In this document: in pieces, positions 6,201-9,285 of the stretch
Layout of the letters: each line of letters opens with the position of its first letter
Position numbering within the stretch: position 1 is the first letter of the stretch
DNA from: Candidatus Peregrinibacteria bacterium
GTDB taxonomy: Bacteria > Patescibacteriota > Gracilibacteria > UM-FILTER-43-11
Direction of reading: 5' to 3'
Length of the DNA: 9,285 nt
Assembly (NCBI GenBank): GCA_016927155.1
Contig: JAFGNE010000065.1
Location: 1-9,285 of the forward strand
Notes under the pieces: generated by a model
What the model saw: only the letters and a program-made list of their open reading frames with translations
Database searches by the model: none
What the model was told of the DNA's origin: nothing
Position numbers and translations under genes: made by a program

Positions 6201-9181
6201 CGCGAGAATGGAACACCATTAAAAAGAAAAACGTGGATGGCGGTTATTATTACGAAAATGAACCGAAAGACACGTTCATTGCCGATACGAAAGTGACGAC
6301 TGACGAGAAAGGTAAGGCGGTAGCCGAACTTTACATCGAAAAAGGCGGTTCTTACCGTGTAGTGGCCGAAGCGGAGGATGACAATGGCCGCTTGGCCAAG
6401 GCGGGCGCTTCCCTTTACGCGTTTTCCGATACTTACGTCAATTGGCCGCGTTCCAATAACGACAAAATTGAAGTGGTGGCGGACAAGCCAATGTACAAAG
6501 TAGGTGACACGGCGAAACTTTTGGTTAAATCGCCTTACCAGGGCGAAGGGGTAAAGGCGCTCATAACGGTGGAACGCGAAAACGTGATAACCAAACAGGT
6601 TCTGGACGTTAAAAGCAATGCGGAAGCGGTGGAAATCCCCATTACTAAAAACCTTATCCCGAACGCTTACGTTTCAGCGGTCATCATCAAAGCGCGACAA
6701 GGTGAAACATTCGATGAAAACGGCAAAGACGCCGGTGCGCCCGCCTTTAAAATAGGCTACGTGAAACTGAAAGTGGAAACGGAGCAAAAAGAACTGAACG
6801 TACGGGTTTCCACCGATAAGGCCAAATACGGCCCCGGCGAAACGGTGAAAGTCGGCCTCACCGCCACCGATTCCGAAAATAAACCCGTTGTGGCCGAAAT
6901 CTCGCTGGGCGCTGTGGACATGAGCGTGGAGGCGCTTCTGGGCTTCCAGTTGCCCGACCTTGTCGCGCGCTTTTATTCCGACCGCGGTCTTGGCGTGCGT
7001 ACGGCTGAAATGCTGACGTATTTGATCGAGGCCTTCAAGCCAGGCAGCAAGGGCGGGGGCGGGGGCGACGTGGATGCTAAAGAGCGCAAGAACTTTAAGG
7101 ATACCGCCTACTGGAACCCGAATATTCTGACGGGAAAAGATGGTAAGGCTGAAATTAGCTTCGCCCTGCCGGATAATTTAACTACTTGGCATTTGCTGGC
7201 CATCGCGCAAACAAAAGATCATCTCTTTGGCGCGAAAGACCTCAGTTTCATCGAAACCAAACAGGTGATCGTACGGCCCATCCGCCCGCGTTTCGCGGTA
7301 GTAGGCGATGAAGTGGAAATGGCGGCCGCGGTGCACAACTACACCGACAAAGAACAGAACTTTAAAGTGTCGCTCATCGGTTCCGGATGGAACGGCCTCG
7401 CCCGTATGGAACAAAACGTGAAAGTGGAACCGGAAGAACAGGCTAAACTTGTTTTTCCCGTTAAAATCACCCGCGCCGAAAAAGCGGTATTCCGCTTTAA
7501 GGCCGAAGGAAACGGCGTAACGGATGAAATCGAGGAAAGCATTCCCCTTTATGATTTCGGAACCCCGCAGGCGGTGGCCACTTCGGGCGTCGCGGACCAG
7601 GCGGCGCTAGAGGAAATCTACATTCCCGCACCGGATGAATACAAAGACGGAATCGTGACCGCCTCCTTCTCCCCCACCTTAGCGGTCTACCTGCCGCAGG
7701 GCCTCAAATACCTGATGGATTATCCTTACGGCTGCGCGGAACAGACGGTTTCAAGCTTTATCGGTAACGTGGCTTTGGCAACACTGCAAGGTTATGACGC
7801 GTTCCGGTTGGCGGATAGGGCGACGCTTGAAAAAAACATCACGGCGGGGCTGGAAAAACTGTACACGTACCAGCGCGGCGACGGCGGATTTGGCTACTGG
7901 CAGGAAAGCGACAGGAGCTATCCTTTCCTGACCGCCTATATCGTTTTCGCCCTGGAAATGACGCGCAACGCCGGCTTCGCGGTGGACCATAACGTGATCG
8001 GCCGCGCGACGGAATACCTCACGTCCGCGCTCCGCGGCCAGGACATGGGGGAAAAAATTGACTTGGCCGCCCGCGCTTACATCCTTTATGTGCTCTCTCA
8101 AAACAGGAGCGTGGATTTGAACCTCCTCAATAACCTGTATGAAAAACGGGGAGCCTTGCCCATTTTTTCCAAAGCCTACCTGGCCATGGCGTATGAAAAT
8201 TCGGCGCCTGTCAAAGCGAAAAAAATACTGGATGAAATGATGGCGGCCATTAAAATCGATTCCCGCGGCGCCCATTTTGAAGAAATGGATGGAAGCGGGC
8301 GGGGCCATGCGATGAACACCAACGCGAAAACGACCGCCCTGGCGCTCCAGGCTTTGCTGAAAATCGACCCGAATAATGAAATGTCGCCGAAACTGATCCG
8401 CGGCCTTCTCGCCATGAGGCAAAACGGCTATTGGGATACCACGCAGGCAACGGTCGCCAGTATTTTCACGCTGGCGGATTATCTTAAAATCACCAAAGAA
8501 CTGGATGCCGATTACACCTTAAGCATGAGCGTAAACGGAAAAAACCAATTGGCACAAAAGTTCGACCAATCGAATATCCTCACGCTGAAAGAGTGGAACG
8601 CCGCTTTCGAAGACCTTGAACAGGACAGCCTGAACAAAATCCTGATGGACAAGGGCGATAATAAAGGGAAAGGGCGGTTTTATTACGACCTCACCATGGC
8701 TTATTTCCTGATGCAGGATAAAATCGAACCCATGGACCAGGGCATCAGCATTAAGCGCCAGATGGAACCCTTGAAAGGAAGCCCCGCAGCCCCGAAAGTG
8801 AATGGCACCTACAAGGTAAAACTGACCATCACCGTGCCGGAAGACAGGAACCTTGTGGCGGTCAATTCCCCCCTCCCCGCCGGCTTTGAAGCGATTGATT
8901 TCACTTTCCAGACCAGCCAGCAGGATTTCGCCGATGAAGTGAAACGGGGCGAAGGCGATTGGTGGAATAACAATCTGTGGCGCTTCAATCACCGTGAATT
9001 CCGCGACGATGAAGTTTTCCTGTTCGCCGATTTTTTGCCGACAGGCGTTTACGAATACGAATATCTGGTGCGCGCCACCACTCCCGGCCATTTCCTCTAC
9101 CGCCCCGCCCGCGCCTACGAAATGTATTTCCCCGAAACGTTCGGACAGACGGAAGGCGGATGGGTTGAAGTGAAAAAATAA
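3221..9181 (+). CDS. Membrane-anchored bacterial alpha-2-macroglobulin (thioester protease trap)
   Basis: The product is 1986 residues, larger than the roughly 1650-residue E. coli YfhM. The family inhibits proteases: cleavage of a bait region triggers a conformational collapse, and a thioester covalently binds the attacker. Residues 9-29 form one hydrophobic segment with no Cys or lipobox, so it is probably a signal anchor with the body outside the membrane. Four Ig-like (Big_5-type) domains follow (about 40-132, 133-244, 245-369, 370-461), then macroglobulin domains; the MG2-like one has YIYTERSLYRAGDTVHYKA from 712. CX3C (884, 888) lies in an aromatic insert. A likely bait or linker with a Gly5 run is at 1273-1291, just before the conserved FKDTAYWNPN (1292-1301). 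The thioester is GCAEQ (Cys1505, Gln1508), in an alpha-toroid domain with DGGFGYW (1554-1560). The C-terminal macroglobulin domain is about 1855-1965. Only three Cys are seen. No Shine-Dalgarno precedes the ATG. No neighbouring pbpC is visible. Confidence 0.95.
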   Translation: MSTKNLPLKIMAFAIGGVFLAAAFVFVGVQIQNGQFGVLPEIMDFPPIQKVSENSRLYLAFPEKMDKTDTIKNIEGPEGLKGNAYFKDNVLIFEPEKKLESGKTYAFHLSSKTLTAAGKPVNREMEYKFTVAGPPKVSSRFPLPDAADIPGNSKITLIFDRPIIPLSALQGNGAKVNANDLPLSISPYVAGRWRWLSTAAVQFEPAGGLTLATNYTVTAPPGITDILGDKTTEDFSWSFTTLRPKIIAGDPPGNGPKVGPTPKLILSFNQDTDLNSARELTKLYQDKNVKNPKGEIGLPLEELAFNISYFEEKIEGKTTVYRNRIAVEPQSPLPLDSYFLLKAMAGIRGLEGDLGSEAEFSVRFATVGDMKAELADQENYGLHLKFTNPVNDETLKGAIEISPKPDKWEEAKIQTYEWSDHRDLYIYPALKPSTEYTITLAGTIEDDYGQKLAGPYTFTKKMPPLDPDVYIESKGDFGIFEAGHSPIYRLHATNVSRLGVEFARVPFTEFLKIRQTRMKNYESRPDLSKFISYKTIAVPLKNELDESELVEFKIEKETGGKLVPGIYALSVRAPEYKKTWGDFGPIVHYRYFTLTGTALTLKYSSEKALVWAVDMETGAPVEGMDIAFHTLDGDIKLTGKTDKNGFFEAPFEIRDFKTQNNEWMPEFWVTGSKGGDFAFVGSEWNNGMEPWQFGVSEDIRGASQPDMRLDSYIYTERSLYRAGDTVHYKAILRLRDRNGVYQVPKGKQALVMVQDAEGNEIYSKTLKVNEFGSVSDDFPTDPKASLGLYSINLHLIPEESVDSNWAYHSFYVLAYRKPEYKVEIEPVAADYFDGDTLEFGLDGSYYFGAPMDGAKVHFRATSTDYWFNRYTEGWYSFALDEAWCFWDCAVKTVNVTEGEGKLDGKGHFKISFPVKLDDKAISQVINVEADVTDVNNQVVSARNSVPVHKAQIYVGVQPDDYAVAPGKKAKVNVIALTPQGEAAEGQKVLVKLFSREWNTIKKKNVDGGYYYENEPKDTFIADTKVTTDEKGKAVAELYIEKGGSYRVVAEAEDDNGRLAKAGASLYAFSDTYVNWPRSNNDKIEVVADKPMYKVGDTAKLLVKSPYQGEGVKALITVERENVITKQVLDVKSNAEAVEIPITKNLIPNAYVSAVIIKARQGETFDENGKDAGAPAFKIGYVKLKVETEQKELNVRVSTDKAKYGPGETVKVGLTATDSENKPVVAEISLGAVDMSVEALLGFQLPDLVARFYSDRGLGVRTAEMLTYLIEAFKPGSKGGGGGDVDAKERKNFKDTAYWNPNILTGKDGKAEISFALPDNLTTWHLLAIAQTKDHLFGAKDLSFIETKQVIVRPIRPRFAVVGDEVEMAAAVHNYTDKEQNFKVSLIGSGWNGLARMEQNVKVEPEEQAKLVFPVKITRAEKAVFRFKAEGNGVTDEIEESIPLYDFGTPQAVATSGVADQAALEEIYIPAPDEYKDGIVTASFSPTLAVYLPQGLKYLMDYPYGCAEQTVSSFIGNVALATLQGYDAFRLADRATLEKNITAGLEKLYTYQRGDGGFGYWQESDRSYPFLTAYIVFALEMTRNAGFAVDHNVIGRATEYLTSALRGQDMGEKIDLAARAYILYVLSQNRSVDLNLLNNLYEKRGALPIFSKAYLAMAYENSAPVKAKKILDEMMAAIKIDSRGAHFEEMDGSGRGHAMNTNAKTTALALQALLKIDPNNEMSPKLIRGLLAMRQNGYWDTTQATVASIFTLADYLKITKELDADYTLSMSVNGKNQLAQKFDQSNILTLKEWNAAFEDLEQDSLNKILMDKGDNKGKGRFYYDLTMAYFLMQDKIEPMDQGISIKRQMEPLKGSPAAPKVNGTYKVKLTITVPEDRNLVAVNSPLPAGFEAIDFTFQTSQQDFADEVKRGEGDWWNNNLWRFNHREFRDDEVFLFADFLPTGVYEYEYLVRATTPGHFLYRPARAYEMYFPETFGQTEGGWVEVKK

Positions 9182-9195
9182 ATTTTTGGTATAAT
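9165..9195 (+). promoter_or_regulatory. Extended -10 promoter after the macroglobulin gene
   Basis: TGGTATAAT (9187-9195) is a perfect -10 with a TGn extension. TTGAAG (9165-9170) could be a -35, but the 19-bp spacer is long, and an extended -10 can work without it. The -35 lies inside the last codons of the macroglobulin gene and the -10 starts 8 bases after its stop. The predicted +1 is near 9202. It shares the octamer GGTATAAT with the purN promoter. No terminator hairpin separates it from the upstream gene. Confidence 0.6.
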
Positions 9196-9212
9196 AAGAT
9201 TAGGTAATTAGT

Positions 9213-9285
9213 GTGATTCGTAACCATAAGGCATTAAAATATCCTTATGAGTTACACAAGAAAGAACGTTTTCAGTTGCGCGGCC
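9213..9285 (+). CDS. Truncated start of an unidentified gene (frame uncertain)
   Basis: I do not recognise this gene. A GTG at 9213 opens a frame that stays open to the window edge and begins (M)IRNHKALKYPYELHKKER, a basic, protein-like stretch. It would start about 11 nt after the predicted +1, with a weak AGG 8 bases upstream of the GTG. The frame cannot start before 9204 because of a TAG at 9201. The rival is an ATG at 9247 in another frame (MSYTRKNVFSCAA), also open to the edge. A minus-strand gene ending here cannot be excluded either. The promoter at 9187-9195 favours a plus-strand gene, and I prefer the GTG frame slightly. Confidence 0.33.
   Translation, partial: MIRNHKALKYPYELHKKERFQLRG
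9225..9249. repeat. 7-bp inverted repeat covering an ATG
   Basis: CATAAGG (9225-9231) and CCTTATG (9243-9249) are perfect reverse complements around an 11-nt A+T-rich loop. The right arm contains the ATG at 9247, and the left arm contains an AAGG. If that ATG is the real start, the hairpin would hide it. If the GTG frame is used, the dyad is just coding sequence. It could also be an operator, since it lies 23 bases downstream of the predicted transcription start. Confidence 0.4.

Noticed and set aside
7051..7066. A G-quadruplex in the Gly5-coding run
   Set aside because: Only three runs of three or more G are present in the immediate stretch, and codon choice for consecutive Gly residues explains the run.
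9173..9187. An A/T-only inverted repeat after the macroglobulin stop as a terminator
   Set aside because: It has no GC pairs and a 2-3 nt loop, so it would not form a stable terminator hairpin, and it overlaps the next promoter.

Overview
The window is a dense stretch of bacterial chromosome, roughly half G+C and with the standard genetic code (TAG, TGA and TAA all act as stops). It holds four complete genes, one gene cut by the left edge and the start of something cut by the right edge. There is no RNA gene, insertion sequence, CRISPR array or prophage signature. The lineage cannot be fixed from the sequence. A very large, membrane-anchored alpha-2-macroglobulin without a lipobox, a FemX-type ligase, starts without Shine-Dalgarno motifs and GGTATAAT promoter boxes would fit an uncultured monoderm-like lineage such as the candidate phyla radiation. 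That placement is a low-confidence inference.

Layout. Bases 1-776 (+) are the C-terminal part of asparaginyl-tRNA synthetase (asnS). Its stop codon is interleaved with the stop of a convergent minus-strand operon that runs purN (3143-2556), a BASS-family membrane transporter (2553-1666) and a FemX/MurM-like peptidoglycan branching enzyme (1666-773). The operon genes are separated by 2 bases and by a 1-base TGATG overlap, so translation is probably coupled. A 77-bp divergent promoter region (3144-3220) separates purN from a 1986-residue bacterial alpha-2-macroglobulin (3221-9181, +). This gene fills nearly two thirds of the window. After it come 31 bp with a good extended -10 promoter (TGGTATAAT) and a truncated reading frame that reaches the right edge.

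How the genes fit together. asnS and purN are housekeeping genes (translation, purine synthesis). FemX and the macroglobulin both act at the envelope: FemX would add amino acids to the peptidoglycan precursor, and the macroglobulin would trap attacking proteases outside the membrane through an intact thioester (Cys1505-Gln1508). They are on opposite strands and are not evidently co-transcribed. The transporter's substrate is unknown, and residues that bind sodium in structurally known BASS proteins appear to be replaced.

No clearly new system is visible. The points most worth checking are the purN promoter, whose spacing predicts an exactly leaderless mRNA; the absence of Shine-Dalgarno sequences at every visible start; the CTAG stop-on-stop overlap of asnS and femX; the divergent BASS ion site; and the candidate bait region of the macroglobulin.
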